Assembly: GCA_023212725.1 (NCBI GenBank)
Contig: JALBYF010000011.1
Span: 248,001-312,000 of the forward strand
DNA length: 64,000 bases
Reading direction: 5' to 3'
Source: Tranzscheliella williamsii
Lineage: Eukaryota; Basidiomycota; Ustilaginomycetes; Ustilaginales; Ustilaginaceae
The first letter of the stretch is position 1. Every line of letters begins with the position of its first letter. The position numbers and the translations under genes were made by a program. Under the pieces are notes generated by a model. That model ran no database searches and was not told the DNA's origin. It worked only from the letters and a program-made list of their open reading frames with translations. Positions 24,816 through 36,836 of this stretch are shown one piece after another.

Positions 24816-26142
24816 ATGGAGAACGACCGAGTAAGTTGTCGACCGGTGTAACAGCCGCATCGCACCGGCAGCATGGCCTTCAGCGTAGCAGCGTCCTCCA
24901 GCACAACCAACCACGTCGACCTTCGGAAGAGCAACTATCTCGCCTTGCACTGCCGTACCGCCACAGTCTCGCTACTTACGACACCACTCAGGATTCGAGT
25001 GCATGGCATCTACCGCTAGCAATGCCGTGCTTTACTGCGAAGCCTGGCGGTGCCGTCGTAGCGAGGGTGACAGGACACTTGCGTTTCTCCAGCACTGCCA
25101 CGTTGGACCTCAGCGCCATGCATCTAATGCGTTTTGTCAGTCTCGAGAGGATGGCTAGCCGATGACAATCTATCCTTTACTTGCGGCGATACTCTTTCCG
25201 ACATGCGATGACTGCTGCCTCGGGTCATGCTGCTTCACTGTGATGCGGTGCAGATGCAGCACCGTAAGCGAGTCTACTGACACGCAATTCACCTCTGCTA
25301 TTCACTATTCAGGGAGACCTTGTTGACCTTTACGTCCCGCGCAAGTGCGCTGCCACTGGCCGAATCATCGAGTCCAAGGACCATGCCTCCGTCCAGCTCG
25401 CCGTCGCTGATGTTGACGCCAACGGACGCATCATCCCCGGCCAGTCCACCGTCTTCCCCCTCTCCGGCTTCGTTCGACAGCTCGGCGAGAGCGACGACTC
25501 CCTGAACCGTCTCGCCCAGAAGGAAGGCCGTAAGTGTCTCGATCACAGCGCTGTTTTGTCCCTGATCGACGTCCACGACCAGACTTGTTTTCAGCCGACA
25601 TTCCGACGCCGACGCTAGCAAACATGTATCAGAGTGGAAGGACGGGGCCAGCGTCGCCGTGCAGCGGTCAGAATCGTAGTCAGGAGGAATCAAATGGACA
25701 TTGGCCGAACAGGCGGTCTGTTCGGCGCGGGGAAAGCACGATGGAAGGCAGCATAAGCCGCCGACCGCCCTTGACAGTCTGCACTAGACGCATCCACGTC
25801 TTATCGCAGGATTCCAATATTTTAAAGGAGCGAAGAATAATTCAGCATCGGATTAAGATCTCAATGTCCGGCCTCTTTCGGGAGGCTTTCAGTGGACCCA
25901 CGAGAGTCAGACCTTTGTTACATGCCCAATCCGGTTTCGTAGGATGTTATGATCGACCCCGGTCGACGTAGACGCATGTTTTCTGGACCGATGCCGATAC
26001 TAGCTGCGTTGGCAAAGGGCATGGCCGTCGGGGCGTTGATCAGCAGGTTTCTGTTTGACGAGAGGATCATCTGACCGTTCTTTATCCTCCGCCCCTTTTT
26101 TGCACCACAGTCCTCCGAAACGTCTGGTCCTACCAGAAGTAA
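24816..26142 (+). CDS. RPS21: 40S ribosomal protein eS21
   Basis: Ribosomal protein eS21, 87 residues, needed for small-subunit maturation. Three exons: 24816-24830 (MENDR only), 25313-25529 and 26111-26142. Introns of 482 and 581 nt start with GTAAGT and end in CAG. The middle exon gives the conserved [12 protein letters not shown] ... [15 protein letters not shown]. The last exon, only ten sense codons, encodes the family C-terminus [10 protein letters not shown] and is easy to miss. Exonic coding is just 264 nt of a 1.33 kb gene, extreme for this intron-poor genome. It is tail to tail with SIN3. Confidence 0.96.
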
Positions 26143-26529
26143 GCGAGGCCTCTGTCCGCGCCTCCATCGCACATCTACCCATCCACCTGCACTGTCGTCC
26201 CAGGCCGTCGTGCCGGAAGCCGATCGCTGAGCGGCCGTGCCTTGCGGCCGCTCGATCTTGTACCATCGCACTCTCACCGCATCCCATCCCAAAATAACTG
26301 CCTTCCCACATACGGGCTTTTGATAACCATTCCGTCTAGCTGCGATTGTCGTCTGTGTGGGTCGGCTGCCGCTTCGGTTGGTGACGAGAGCGCAACGAAC
26401 AGCTCGCGAAACGGTTTGCTGCGGGTTCGTAGTGAGACAAGATTGTGGATTCGGTTGCTGGCGGGCTAGAGTACAGAGTGGAGCGGGGGTGGGCGCGATC
26501 TGGGGTGGGTGGAGCGGTGAGGATGGCGA
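26143..26529. other. Tail-to-tail gap RPS21/SIN3
   Basis: 387 bp that must hold the 3' UTRs and terminators of both genes. No open frame supported and no distinct motif seen. Confidence 0.6.
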
Positions 26530-29500
26530 TTAGGGCTGCTGGTCTGCGGGCTGTGCAGCGTCGGTGTGGGGGGCGGGGACGGCGGGAGCGGGAGGAGGGC
26601 CGGCGTCAGCGGCGTCTGGGGCGGCAGGTGCGAGGCCCGGATGGTCGATGGCGTGGCGGCGCGCGTCGAGCCACTGGTGCCAGCGATGCGCGCGGCGCTT
26701 CTCGACGTGTGCCGCCTTGCGCGCGATCTCGGCATTTTCCTCGCCGCTCCGGATGCGCACAAACACATCCTCGGTGTCGTGCACAAAGAAGAGTCGGAAG
26801 GTGCGCAGGCAGACACGGATCTCGAGCGCGCTCCGCGTAACGTACCGCGTCCCCGCTGCATCGTTCTCCATCGTCGCATCCGCTGCGAGCGTCCGCGAGA
26901 TGAACGGCGCCTGCGCTTCCGCTGCCAGCCCCTCCGTCGGCGTCCACAGACTGAAGCTCGACATGTAGTGCAGCCAGCGCTGCTCGACGCTCCTAGCCTC
27001 GTCCAGAGTCAGGTCGTCCTTCGACAACATCTGGATCAGCAGAGTATACGAAGTAGGGATCCACTCCAGCCGGAAGAGACTTTCGTCCTTGCCAATCAGC
27101 CCTTCGGCGTTCATGCGATCCGCGATCTGCTGACGATAGCTCGTCAGTGTGCTTTGCGGGTTGGCGCGGTTGTGTTCCATGATCGTTTGCATCTCCTGAC
27201 ACTTGCTGTCCGTAGTCAGATATTGGGCCACCTTCACAAGAGCGCCGATCACCTTGTCTAGCGTAAACACAATGTAGCCTTCGATGCCATACATGTAGCG
27301 CACGCTTTCTTCAAAAGTGCCTTGGTCGATGTCGCCGTCGAAGAGCTTCTCGCACATGTCTAGCAGAGTGTCGTAGTACCGTGACGGGTGCAGCGTTAGA
27401 CCCGCTTCTTCGTTCGTCGCGGCGACGGGTCCGAGAATCGAGCCATTGGCAGCGGCTCCGACCACAGCGGCAGGTCCGCTGCCACCGTCCTGTAGGCCCA
27501 GTTCGATGGCGATCGGGTTGATTTTGCTTCGGATCGGATGCTTAGCTGCCATATGCGATCCGAGTGTCTTCACTTTGTGAAGTCGAGAGTAGAGCAATTG
27601 TAGCAATCGCATGAAGACGAAGAATTGGCTGTTGCAGAAAAAGTTGACGGGCCGTTGCGCGTCGCTTTGGCCATCGTCATGGTCAATGGCGGCTCCTACG
27701 TCAGTAGGCTGTCCTTTATGCGAATCGATGGTCGTGCCCAGGTCAGTGTTGATCCAAGTACCAGCGCTGTTAGGCGCTTCATCATCACCATCGGGCTTGT
27801 CGTCCTCGGTGCTTGCTTCTGGCCCTGGCAGTGCTTGTTCGCCGCTACCTTCGACAGGATCCGTCTCGGATTTAGCCACTGCACCGTTCACAGGACTGGT
27901 TTCGGTGATAACTGCATCTGCAGCCTCAGCAACTGCATTCTCTACAGTTTTGGAGCCGTCCTCCATGTCCACATCTTCAGATGTGGCTGCCGCAGGTGCA
28001 ACGGTGTTGGAACTTTGGTTGGCAAGAGCTTCCGCCGCGGTGTCGGCATCGGCAACAATCGACGGGCTCGAGGCTCTAGCATTGGCAGAAACAGCTGTCG
28101 AAGAGTCTTCCGCAGGCTCGCCCACTACGTCGCCGTTCTGCTTGGATGTTTCGGCCTGACCTTTCAGGATCTTTTTGCGCAGATCTGCGGCCTGCTTCTT
28201 TGCGCGCCGGCTTCCCGAGCCGGATGCGCTGGAAGTGCCGTCCATCTCATCATCTGGCGCCGTTTCTTCGCTTCGGCTGTCCTCGTCGGCCTGGCTCTTG
28301 CCATCGTCGTCGTCAACATTAACGTCGCCGTTGAGGAGCTCCTCAAATTCGGTGGAGTCGAAAGCTAGCATCTTGGGCACAAAGGAACGCAGGAACACTT
28401 CGATCCTCTCTCGGTCATTTGCGCTATAACTGCCCGTGGCGCGATCGAGGAAGCTGAAGGCAAGCTTGAGCACATCCGTCAGAACATGCATGTCGTCCAT
28501 AACATAGACGAGCTGATGCCTCGGTTTGGGTCTCGGAAGAGATGGGTCCATAGTGAGTCTTCGTTGCTGCTGTTGAATCTTGCGCGCCTCAATCTCGGCG
28601 ATAAAGGCTTTGGCTGTAATCACTTTCTTGTCGGAGGCCTTGAAGTTGACGCCTTGGTGATCGAGACTCTTATAGTAGTTCCTGGCGTCGACCTCGCGCC
28701 ATACCTTGTTCCACTCGCGCTGTGCCCGCTTCCATTCTTCGTCTTTCTGCTTGAGACGATGAAGAACGATGGGCACAGCAACACAAGGTGTGTCGTGCAG
28801 AGCATTAATCACCTCGAGGCCCTGCTCTCTGCCGTACACCTTTTTGATGACCCTTTGATAAATACTCTTTGACTGTCCGCCGAGACCGGGTTTGAGGCGG
28901 AAGGCGGCCTTCTCTTCGTTGTCCATGGTGGAGATGCGCGCTGCGATCGGCTCGAGAAGAGCAATTGTTCGGAGATTGGCTTCGATGTGGTAATCGTACT
29001 CATGCCTCTCCTCCTCGGAACGGTACAGTGCGTCCTCATAGGGATTCTTCTTGTGAGGGTTGAAGCCTTCGCCCTCCGAAGCCCAAGTGGGATGGCTGAC
29101 CCAAGAGTCGTTGAGGACTTCCCAACACATTGGGTCACGACCGGAGCAGGCGAGGTTGACCTCGGACTTGGGCAGTTTGCGGTACGAAGCGCCGTAGACT
29201 TTGCAGGTGCTCAGATCGACCTTTTCGCGGAGAGGAGCGGGGACATTTTCCACAATCGGATCTTCGTTGTCGAGCCAACCGTGTCTTCCCATATCATAAC
29301 CACACAGCCCTTTGAAGGTGGCAAAAAGTTCGCGATTGCCGCCGATAAAGAGAGCAGCGCGGTCGACCAGAGTTTTGACGTCGATAATGTCTTGCGTGTA
29401 CAGGTTGAGTAGCTTGAGGAAGTCGAGGTAGGTTACTCTATCATCGATATGCTTTTTGACTCGATCGAAGAAAGCAACCTCGTCTAAAGTGGCCAATGGA

Positions 29501-31211
29501 GCGTGCGGTTGTCCGAGCGCTAAGCCGTTGACAACGGTCCCCTGTGGTACTAGACCAGTGGCTTCCGCCGCTACCATACCGTCGATGCCGTAAACGTGGT
29601 GCATTTGGCCGGGGTGTGGGAAGGTGGGAGAGGCGGGAAGTGGATCTTGTCGAAGCGGAGGAGGAGTCCTTTGCTCCATCTTGTGGCCGTGCTTGGATTT
29701 TTTGGTCTTGCCCGAACCCGGCTTACCAGCCTCATTGGCGCCGCTTCTCTTTTTGCGTGATCCCGAGGGTGCGGCGGCTGACGCGCCGGGCACAGGCGGT
29801 TGACCTGGCTTTCGTCCTGTTAACATGTCGGTTCCTTCAGCACCGATGCCTCTTGGCCCGACTTGAGGACCCATAGAGCCTGGAGGTGGAAGACCGGTGG
29901 CACCGTTGCCCAAGCCCGACGTGACATGGCCAAGCATATTGAAGAGACCGCCGCTGGGTTGAGCGCCGGCGGAAGTGTCGGGCAAAAATTGCTTGAATTC
30001 GTCCAAGAGATCTTTGGCATTGTCGAACAAGACAGTGACTTGGGCATAGACTTCGTGGATGGGCCGTTGTTCTTTTTGATATGTCTGAAGGATCTCGAGG
30101 AACTGCTTGTACGTGTCAGGATCTTGCGAGAAGCGCTGCTTGATCTTGTTGACATAGTTGATGGCGTGGTTGAATTCTACAGGCGGGCGCTTGGAGTCTT
30201 GGAGAGGTGTCATGGGACCGGGAGGCGCGCCATGCATACCTGCATGAGGTGCTGAGCCACCGATCGAAGGGGCGCCGCCACCGGGACCCATTGCCATGGG
30301 AGACTGTGCGCGACCCTGAGCATGATGAGGAGGAACAGGGCCCATGGAGCCAGGACCATGAGGCATATGTTGTGGTCCACCAGGGCCCATAGGCTGTCCA
30401 GCGCCAGCTGGAAAACCACTGACAGCTGGGCCGTGAGCAATAGGGTGACCTGGAGGTCGATCCATGTAGGGCATCCCTCCCGGCCCAGGGTCATGCGCAT
30501 GAGGGGGAGCGTGCATGTGTGGTGATTGCTCGGCATGTCTCGGCGCTGAACCATGCATCATGCCCATGCCGCTGGGACCTCGAGGACCAGGGCCACCGGG
30601 GCCAGTAGCAGGGCCAGCACCAGGGCCAGGATGTTGATTAGAAGGCGGTCCGGGTGGCGCACCAGCGCCAGTGCCGCTCATGCGATTGATGGCACCGGCG
30701 ATACCAACTCCGCCAGGAGTCTGGGTTGTTGTGCCGGTTGGCGTGGTGACGGTGATGAGGTTGCTTTCGCTCGGGTCGAGGCTGCACTCGATGCGATAAC
30801 CGGGAGGCAAGAAGGTGTTGAACCCTTGAATCAGGCTAGGATGACCTCGAAAGAGGGTGGACACACGCTCAATCACGCCCGGGGTATCTATGGACTGACT
30901 CTTGAACTGCAAGCAGCGATGGAAAAGAAATTGTCAGTCACACTGACCATCCGGCGCCAGGAGGTAGAGACGAGGGGATGCTGTCACGTACGTCTTTCAT
31001 GATATCGAGAAAGCGGTTGTAGACATCAGGATGCTCTGCGAACTGGACCTTCACCTGGTCCAGGTAGGAGAGCGCATCCTTGACGTTAAGGGTCGCCTGC
31101 CAGAGCCAGAAGAGAAGCAGCAACACAGAGAGGCGAAAGGAGATCAGCGGACGAACGGAAGGCTCGCGCCAGGCGCCAGGGTTGGTAGGGTCATCACGCC
31201 ATACTCACCAT
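26530..31211 (-). CDS. SIN3: SIN3 transcriptional corepressor scaffold
   Basis: Predicted 1,494-residue nuclear scaffold of the Rpd3-type histone deacetylase complex. Exons on the minus strand: 31211-31209 (the ATG alone), 31096-30992 and 30906-26530; introns of 112 and 85 nt. PAH1 begins at residue 5 ([11 protein letters not shown]) and continues across the second junction ([16 protein letters not shown]). PAH2 lies at about 279-345, PAH3 at about 508-575 and the HDAC-interaction domain at about 600-820. A long acidic Ser/Ala-rich linker (about 880-1110) precedes the Sin3 C-terminal domain (about 1120-1400). Between PAH1 and PAH2 is a Gly/Pro/His-rich linker of roughly 190 residues. The N-terminal extension common before PAH1 is missing because the ATG sits directly upstream; an unseen alternative first exon is possible. 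Confidence 0.95.
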
Positions 31212-32059
31212 CACGGCAGAGAGGAGGGTTGCTATAAGGCGATAGTTTGCGTTTGACTGTGGTGTGGACTAGCCGCAGCGTTGATGCGCCCGTGACGGAG
31301 CAGAGAAAGGCTACCGGCCGTGGCGGTGCTCTTAGCGGGCAGTAGTAAGAGGAGTGAGGATGAGCGAGCTGGGCAAGCTAGGAGCGAAAGCACATCCGCA
31401 ACAGATTCAATTGTATTTGCGCGGCGCGAAAGGCGCTACGGTCGCCGATCCAGCTGAACTTGCTTCGGCGAGCTGAGTTTCTTTCGGGTAAGCGCCGACG
31501 CGTACGGATGCGGAAGGGTAGCAGCGGAAAAGAGGAAGATGGATGAAATGCGCGAGTGGCTAAAGGACTTGCCGAGGCGATGGTGACGGCGAAGGGGAGC
31601 GTCGGATCACCCGCAAGAGAAGGGCTAAGTGGCAAAGACGAATGTGACGGTGGTGTGAAGCCAACAGCAAGCTAGCCACGGTAGACGAAGCGCTGATCGT
31701 GGTATCACAGTCTCGTCGAGCAAAAGAGCTTTGGCAAGCGGGCTACGCGCCAGATCCGAATCGTCGTTGGTCATGCCCGATGTCCATCCATCAACCGCGA
31801 CGCCCTTGGCGAAAAGACAGGGTCAATGCTCGCTCTCGCGACCGCTTCCAACAGTTTAACACGGTGGTGATTTCTCGCACGGGTCAACTTATGGGAAGCT
31901 GTTTTATTGTGACTGATCCCGCGGCCCAAGTCAGATAACTGTGCATATATGGACCCTGAGCTTGCACGTTGTCAACCGACTTGCGACGTTCCCTATTCAC
32001 CATGGCATGCTACCGTCTGGCATCTGGACGGAGCTGCTGGAAACTAGCCATTCGAAGCC
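31212..32059. other. Divergent intergenic region SIN3/MFS
   Basis: 0.85 kb between the SIN3 start and the second transporter. Should hold both promoters and the SIN3 5' leader. No family match in its short open frames. Confidence 0.55.
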
Positions 32060-33964
32060 ATGGAGGAGTCCACTCCGCTGCTGGCGGAAGTGCCGCCCGA
32101 TAACACGCAGGAGCGCGGACGGAACAACGGACATCACAGCCTACACAAGCTCAAGGCGGCGGTGCAGCACAACTGGCCCATACTCCGCTTGCTCGCCGTA
32201 TCTCTGCTGTGGGGCGCCGGATATTACGGTGGCGCTCCTTCGTATTTGGACGGCCTCCGGGCGTACACCTGTGCCTACCACTACAGCAGCCATCCGGGGT
32301 TGCTGCCCACTGAGCCACATCCGCCGTTGCCCCGTGATCGCGACCGGCCATGCGTTGTCAAAGGCGTCGAGAGTAAGGTCGGTGTGGTTGTCGCTGCCAC
32401 GACCATGCTGAGTTTTGTCGTCTCGAGTCTGAGCATGCTCTTCTACGGGCCTCGACTGTCCAAATGGGGCCGAAAGCCCATGCTCGGCATCTCGCTATTG
32501 TCCAATATCATCAACTATCTGCCTTTCACCGTATTGCCGCTCGGTTATCCCTTCGGAGACATCCCCTCGGAATTGTCGGTGAGCCCGAAGGCTTCCATGG
32601 TGTTCATCTTGATCTCCAGCTTTCTCGTCGGCATGACTGGCTTTGCCGGTCTTTTCCTCTGTGTGATGCGGGTCATGATTGTCGACGTGGCTCCACCTAC
32701 CCGCAGAACGATCTATCTGAACTGGCTCATCAGCGCTACATTGCTCGGTGCATTCTTCGGGCCATTGCTTGCAGCTTGGGCTCTGGATACGTCGGTGAGG
32801 ACCAAAGCAGAACTGCTACTCCAGGGCTGGGGCATTGGCGCAAACGCCAAGGTCGACCAAGGTGTTCCCCCGCCAGTGGTTCCTGGCGTTCCGCAAACGC
32901 TCTCGAAACACGGCAACCCTGCAGCCCTTGTGGCCTGCTGCTGGGTGTTTGTGGTCGCCATTGTATGGACGGTGTTCGTCGTTCCTGAAACTAAGCTTGA
33001 GGCATTAGCCCTCCCTGCAGATACCGATCTAGAGCAAGAGGAACCGCGCACCTCGCCTCCACCCATGAGCGCAGCCATGCTGCGGACCTCGAAAGTCCTT
33101 GGGCCTCTTTCGATGTACCTTCCCCAGACGGCAAAGGATGGCTCGAAAGACTACCGGCTAACATGGCTAGCGTTAGCAGGCATGTTTTCGAACATCGGCA
33201 CCAACGCTCTCCAGTATGTTGCCATCTTTGCGGGGTACAAGTTCGACTTTACTCCAGATGCCATTGGACTCCTGCTTGGCCTGATCGGGGCGACCAGAGC
33301 AGTATGGCTCATCTTTATCATACCCATGGTAGTAGTGGTGCTGGAGAAGACGATTCGGAAGCCGCCTGCGATTGCGCATCTGGACAAGGCGGAGCTTGAA
33401 GCGCTTGCGAAGCTTGGCCTGGGGGGCCGTGGCGCGGGGGGTGCAGAGGCGAGGGCAGGAGCTTCTGGCGGCGTTGCTGGTGGTGTAGGGGAAGAAGACG
33501 CTGCGGCGTCGGCCAAGGTGGTGCGGGCGGTGGTTCTGTGGCGCACAGCGGTGGATGTTGGGGTGGGCAAGCTCTCGTATGCTGCCGACATTGTGGGCTA
33601 TCTGGTCGTCTTTGTCTCGGCGAGTTTCTCCAATGCGGCGGCGATGGTGTCGGGGACGCTGTTCTTGTCCTTTGGCGCGGGGGCGGGGCCGGCGGTGGCG
33701 TCGGCGGCGATTGCCGTGATCCACGACATGCAGCAGGCGCAGCATCCGTCGCTCGCCGCCGCGCTCCACGCCTCGCCCACCGACGACTGGCTCGCCGCGC
33801 TCTCGCTCTCGGACAACATCGTCAACGGCCTCAGCCCGCTCCTCCTCAGCCTCGTCTACAGCCTCACCGTCGAGACAGCCCTCCCCTCCACCTGCTTTCT
33901 CATTCCTACCGCAGGCTACGTCCTCTCCTTCGCCCTCCTCGTCCTCGTCCGCACCCGGGCCTGA
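32060..33964 (+). CDS. MFS transporter, TetA/SLC46-like
   Basis: Predicted 634-residue membrane transporter in one exon. The acidic N-terminus has a dileucine-like signal (ESTPLLAEVP), often seen in vacuolar or endosomal proteins. The first helix (about 40-60) is followed by a hydrophilic loop of about 45 residues. The helix 2-3 loop carries the MFS motif SKWGRKPMLG. The second half is split by a Gly/Ala-rich cytoplasmic insert at about 455-490. Helices 7-12 follow the canonical pattern but motif strength is low. The overall layout resembles TetA/SLC46-type carriers. The substrate is unknown, and vacuolar location is only a guess from the N-terminal motif. GC content climbs sharply toward the 3' end. 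It is tail to tail with the PCL cyclin gene. Confidence 0.85.
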   Translation: MEESTPLLAEVPPDNTQERGRNNGHHSLHKLKAAVQHNWPILRLLAVSLLWGAGYYGGAPSYLDGLRAYTCAYHYSSHPGLLPTEPHPPLPRDRDRPCVVKGVESKVGVVVAATTMLSFVVSSLSMLFYGPRLSKWGRKPMLGISLLSNIINYLPFTVLPLGYPFGDIPSELSVSPKASMVFILISSFLVGMTGFAGLFLCVMRVMIVDVAPPTRRTIYLNWLISATLLGAFFGPLLAAWALDTSVRTKAELLLQGWGIGANAKVDQGVPPPVVPGVPQTLSKHGNPAALVACCWVFVVAIVWTVFVVPETKLEALALPADTDLEQEEPRTSPPPMSAAMLRTSKVLGPLSMYLPQTAKDGSKDYRLTWLALAGMFSNIGTNALQYVAIFAGYKFDFTPDAIGLLLGLIGATRAVWLIFIIPMVVVVLEKTIRKPPAIAHLDKAELEALAKLGLGGRGAGGAEARAGASGGVAGGVGEEDAAASAKVVRAVVLWRTAVDVGVGKLSYAADIVGYLVVFVSASFSNAAAMVSGTLFLSFGAGAGPAVASAAIAVIHDMQQAQHPSLAAALHASPTDDWLAALSLSDNIVNGLSPLLLSLVYSLTVETALPSTCFLIPTAGYVLSFALLVLVRTRA

Positions 33965-34676
33965 CTCCCGCTTCCGTTCACACCCGCTTCCCACTGTCCC
34001 ACTTAGCAGCAACCCCCCATTTTTATTGTCCCTTCGGCGCCTGTGCTTGCCCGTGTCCTGCCCGCCGCCGCATCCAGTGAGCCCGTCGGACGCAAATCTA
34101 CGCCACGGCCCCTGTGCCGTTGCAGCCGGGCCAGACAGAAGACACACGACAGGCAGGGTTTGATGTTCGCCAATCTTTGTTTGCAGTTGCGGCAGAAGTA
34201 GTAAAATGAACAAGAGGGTAGGAAGGAGGAAAGCGACGGGGAAGGGTGCCAACAAGGACGCAAGCCGGCTGACTTGGTTTTTGCTACAGAGGCTTCTGCG
34301 AGAGGCCACGACGATTAGACTGTACAATGCGGAGAGCTACTACTACTACTGACGACTGTCCGAGTGAGTGTGGGGGTGGGTGCTGCGTGGATGAGGACCT
34401 ATGCAATAATGAATGTGGAACGGTGACCCGAGGTTGATGCGATACGAAACGATGATGCTAGTAAGACCGGGTGGTAGGGGAGTGGATCGGTAGGGCTGGA
34501 GATGTGGTCTGGTGATCAGTGCGTCTGTCCAACGCCTGTCCCCGAGTGCTAGCGACGCAGCTGAGACCGAATACGCGCCAGGCGTGGTCGGTGGGATGCT
34601 TTGTACACTCGCTGGGCGACAGGGTGGTCGAGACAGATGCCAGATCCCGAGATGTAAGAAAGGGGGCAGGGGGCAG
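33965..34676. other. Tail-to-tail gap, 0.7 kb
   Basis: Contains the 3' ends of the transporter and the PCL-type cyclin. A short (TAC)n run occurs near 34339-34350. A 384-codon minus-strand frame that extends into this gap is a shadow of the GC-rich transporter. Confidence 0.6.
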
Positions 34677-36094
34677 TTAATAGGCAGCGGAAGATTGATG
34701 GCCGCCAAGCATCCTGGAGAGGATGTTGGAGCTGCTTCGTACACTCCGCATCGAGTGGGACTGGGGCAGATGCGCCGGGTTGGGCTGTTGCATCTCGATT
34801 TGTGACGAGGTGCTCTTCTTCATGCTTGAGGGCAGGGCGTGCGACAGGTAGCGGTGCATGGCAGAGCCGGACTTGTGTCCGTCCATGTCATCTCCATTGA
34901 CGACCATAACGGGTGGTTGTGAAGCTCGGCTGGGAGGAAGGCTGGATACCGAATGCTGCTGCATACGAGCATCGAGTCCCTCGTGTTCGAGGTAGTCATC
35001 CTCATAGTCGTCATACTCCTCAGCTGAAGATGATGATGAGCCGTTATCGTCAGTGAGCTCAGCCTCTGATGAGGTCGAGCTGAAGTTGGACTCGGCTGAG
35101 TCTTGACGAGCCATCATCGAGGTGGATTGGCGATTGTAGATGTCCTTAGGGGATGCATCGAGAGAGTCGGGCGAGTCATAGGCAGCTGATGGGCGGTGTT
35201 CCTGTCGAATGGCAGACTCCGACTTGAGGTTCCAACAGGGGACCTCGGAGGCGGGCAGGTTGCGCAGATGAACGCGTCGCTCGCTAGCGCGGACGTATCG
35301 CTCTCGCTCGCGGCCACACTCGAGACCTCGAAGATGCATTTCTCGTCGACCGGCCTCGGCTCGGGTCTCAACACGGCGGAAGAAGGGGCTGAAGTGGACC
35401 AGAAGCTCGTCTTCTTCGATGCGGAGATCGTAGTCGAGAAGGTAGAGAAGCTGCTTCTCCATGAGATTGACCTCGGCTTGCGAGAAGAGGGCGCCATACT
35501 TGGTCCAGTGCTTGTTCTTGGGCGAAGAGTCGTTGAGGTACTTGGCGGCGACGATCAAAGTAGCGAGGAAGACGCGGTGACGAGTGCAGTGCATGCCCTT
35601 GGCGACACGTGGCAGTCGAGACCTGAGTCGGTCGAGGTAGACCAGCGTGCAGAGAAGGGTGGGTACTTGGACGTTCGAGCGCTCGACGAGAAGAGCGATG
35701 AAAGTCTCGAGGCTGGGCAGGCCGTTGACCTCGAGCTTGCCTGCAGGGTCAGCCTCAGCGGAGGCGACGGATCGCGGAGGGGAGTCCGGCGGAGTGTCCG
35801 GAGCTTGTGATGATCCGCACTGAATAACATGCGCTGCCTGGTTTGCGAGGTAGACTGCCATGCCAAAGATGGGGAAAGGGAAGCGTTAGACGTTAGTGGC
35901 TATAGATGGTATGGTGGCGGATCAAGGTGGTGATGTTTGAAATACTTACCAACCATCTCGCGGGTGACGGGGCTCTTGATCAAGTCGGTGATGGCAGGGT
36001 TGTGGATGAGCTTGGGTAATAAGCTAGCTGGATGGCGACGAAGGAAGCTGCTGTTGAGGGCCGAAGCCGAAGTAGATGCTTGTGAAGAGGACAT
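34677..36094 (-). CDS. PCL1/2-type Pho85 cyclin (Pcl12-like)
   Basis: Predicted 440-residue cyclin. Exon 1 is 36094-35950, the intron 35949-35855 (95 nt, GTAAGT...GCAG) and exon 2 35854-34677. The join gives [21 protein letters not shown], typical of PCL1/2 cyclins. The cyclin box spans about 40-190 ([73 protein letters not shown]). The C-terminal half is Ser- and acid-rich with no domain. Such cyclins steer a Pho85/Cdk5 kinase in G1 and polarity control. In U. maydis the family member Pcl12 is induced during the infectious filament. Orthology is likely but unproven. A gap of 7.5 kb lies upstream. Confidence 0.9.
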
Positions 36095-36773
36095 ATCGGC
36101 GTGATCAAGTGACGAGGGCGGACGATGGCGAAGACGAGGTTGCTAGAAGGTATAGGGGTGAGGACAAGGTCAAGGTGGTGATCTCGTAAGAAAATGGCCG
36201 AGACTCTTTATAGCTAGGGCGGAGATGAAAGCTTGCGTCGGGCGGAGGGATGGCAAGGTGGCGTAATGGCTCAGAGATGCGGAACGAGTGAAGCAGGGAC
36301 AGGTCGGTTAGATGAGGGAAGGTGGAGTCAGGGAGAGCAGAATCGACGTGGATCCCTGATGAAGTAAGGGGTAGGGCGGAGGATGGCTGGCTGGTGATTA
36401 AGAGCAGCGAGGGGTTATATGATGGATGGCGATGTGCTAAAATCCAGCGCGTGTCGGGAGCGTTGAGAGAGGGCGTGGCGGTGTAACGCTATAGAAGAGG
36501 TCAGCCAAGAGCTGTGAAGGAGGCCAAAGGGGAGAGGCAGATGAATGGGGAGGAAGAGGAGGCGAGATGAAAGCCAGGTGTCAGGGGGCAGTTTTAACCA
36601 AGGACGCTACCACGATGGTGTAGAAATGGAAGGGGCTTCTGCTCGGATAGGCGATGAATGGCATGGGACGAAGCAGGCATGCCGACAGGCCACGACGCAA
36701 GGCAGCTAAGCGGGCAGGCAGAGCAGGGCAGCGCAGCGCAGGGCAGGGCGGGCAGGCACGGCGGCAAGAGACG

Positions 36774-36836
36774 GCGAGGCGCGAGGCGCGAGGCGTGAGG
36801 CGCGAGGTGCGAGGTGCGAGGTGCGAGGCGCGAGAT
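36774..36836. repeat. 7-bp minisatellite GCGAGGY
   Basis: Eight full tandem heptamers (GCGAGGC or GCGAGGT, one GTGAGGC) plus a degenerate ninth. It lies about 680 bp upstream of the cyclin start codon, within a broader GC-skewed stretch of GCAGG-like units (36700-36775). Confidence 0.85.

Noticed and set aside
33173..34327. 384-codon minus-strand frame
   Set aside because: Antisense shadow of the second MFS gene; highly charged with no recognisable domain.
36095..36600. b-heterodimer binding sites (GATG-N9-ACA) upstream of the PCL cyclin
   Set aside because: Each GATG on the plus strand was read by eye and none is followed by ACA at the right spacing. TGT-N9-CATC was not searched exhaustively.
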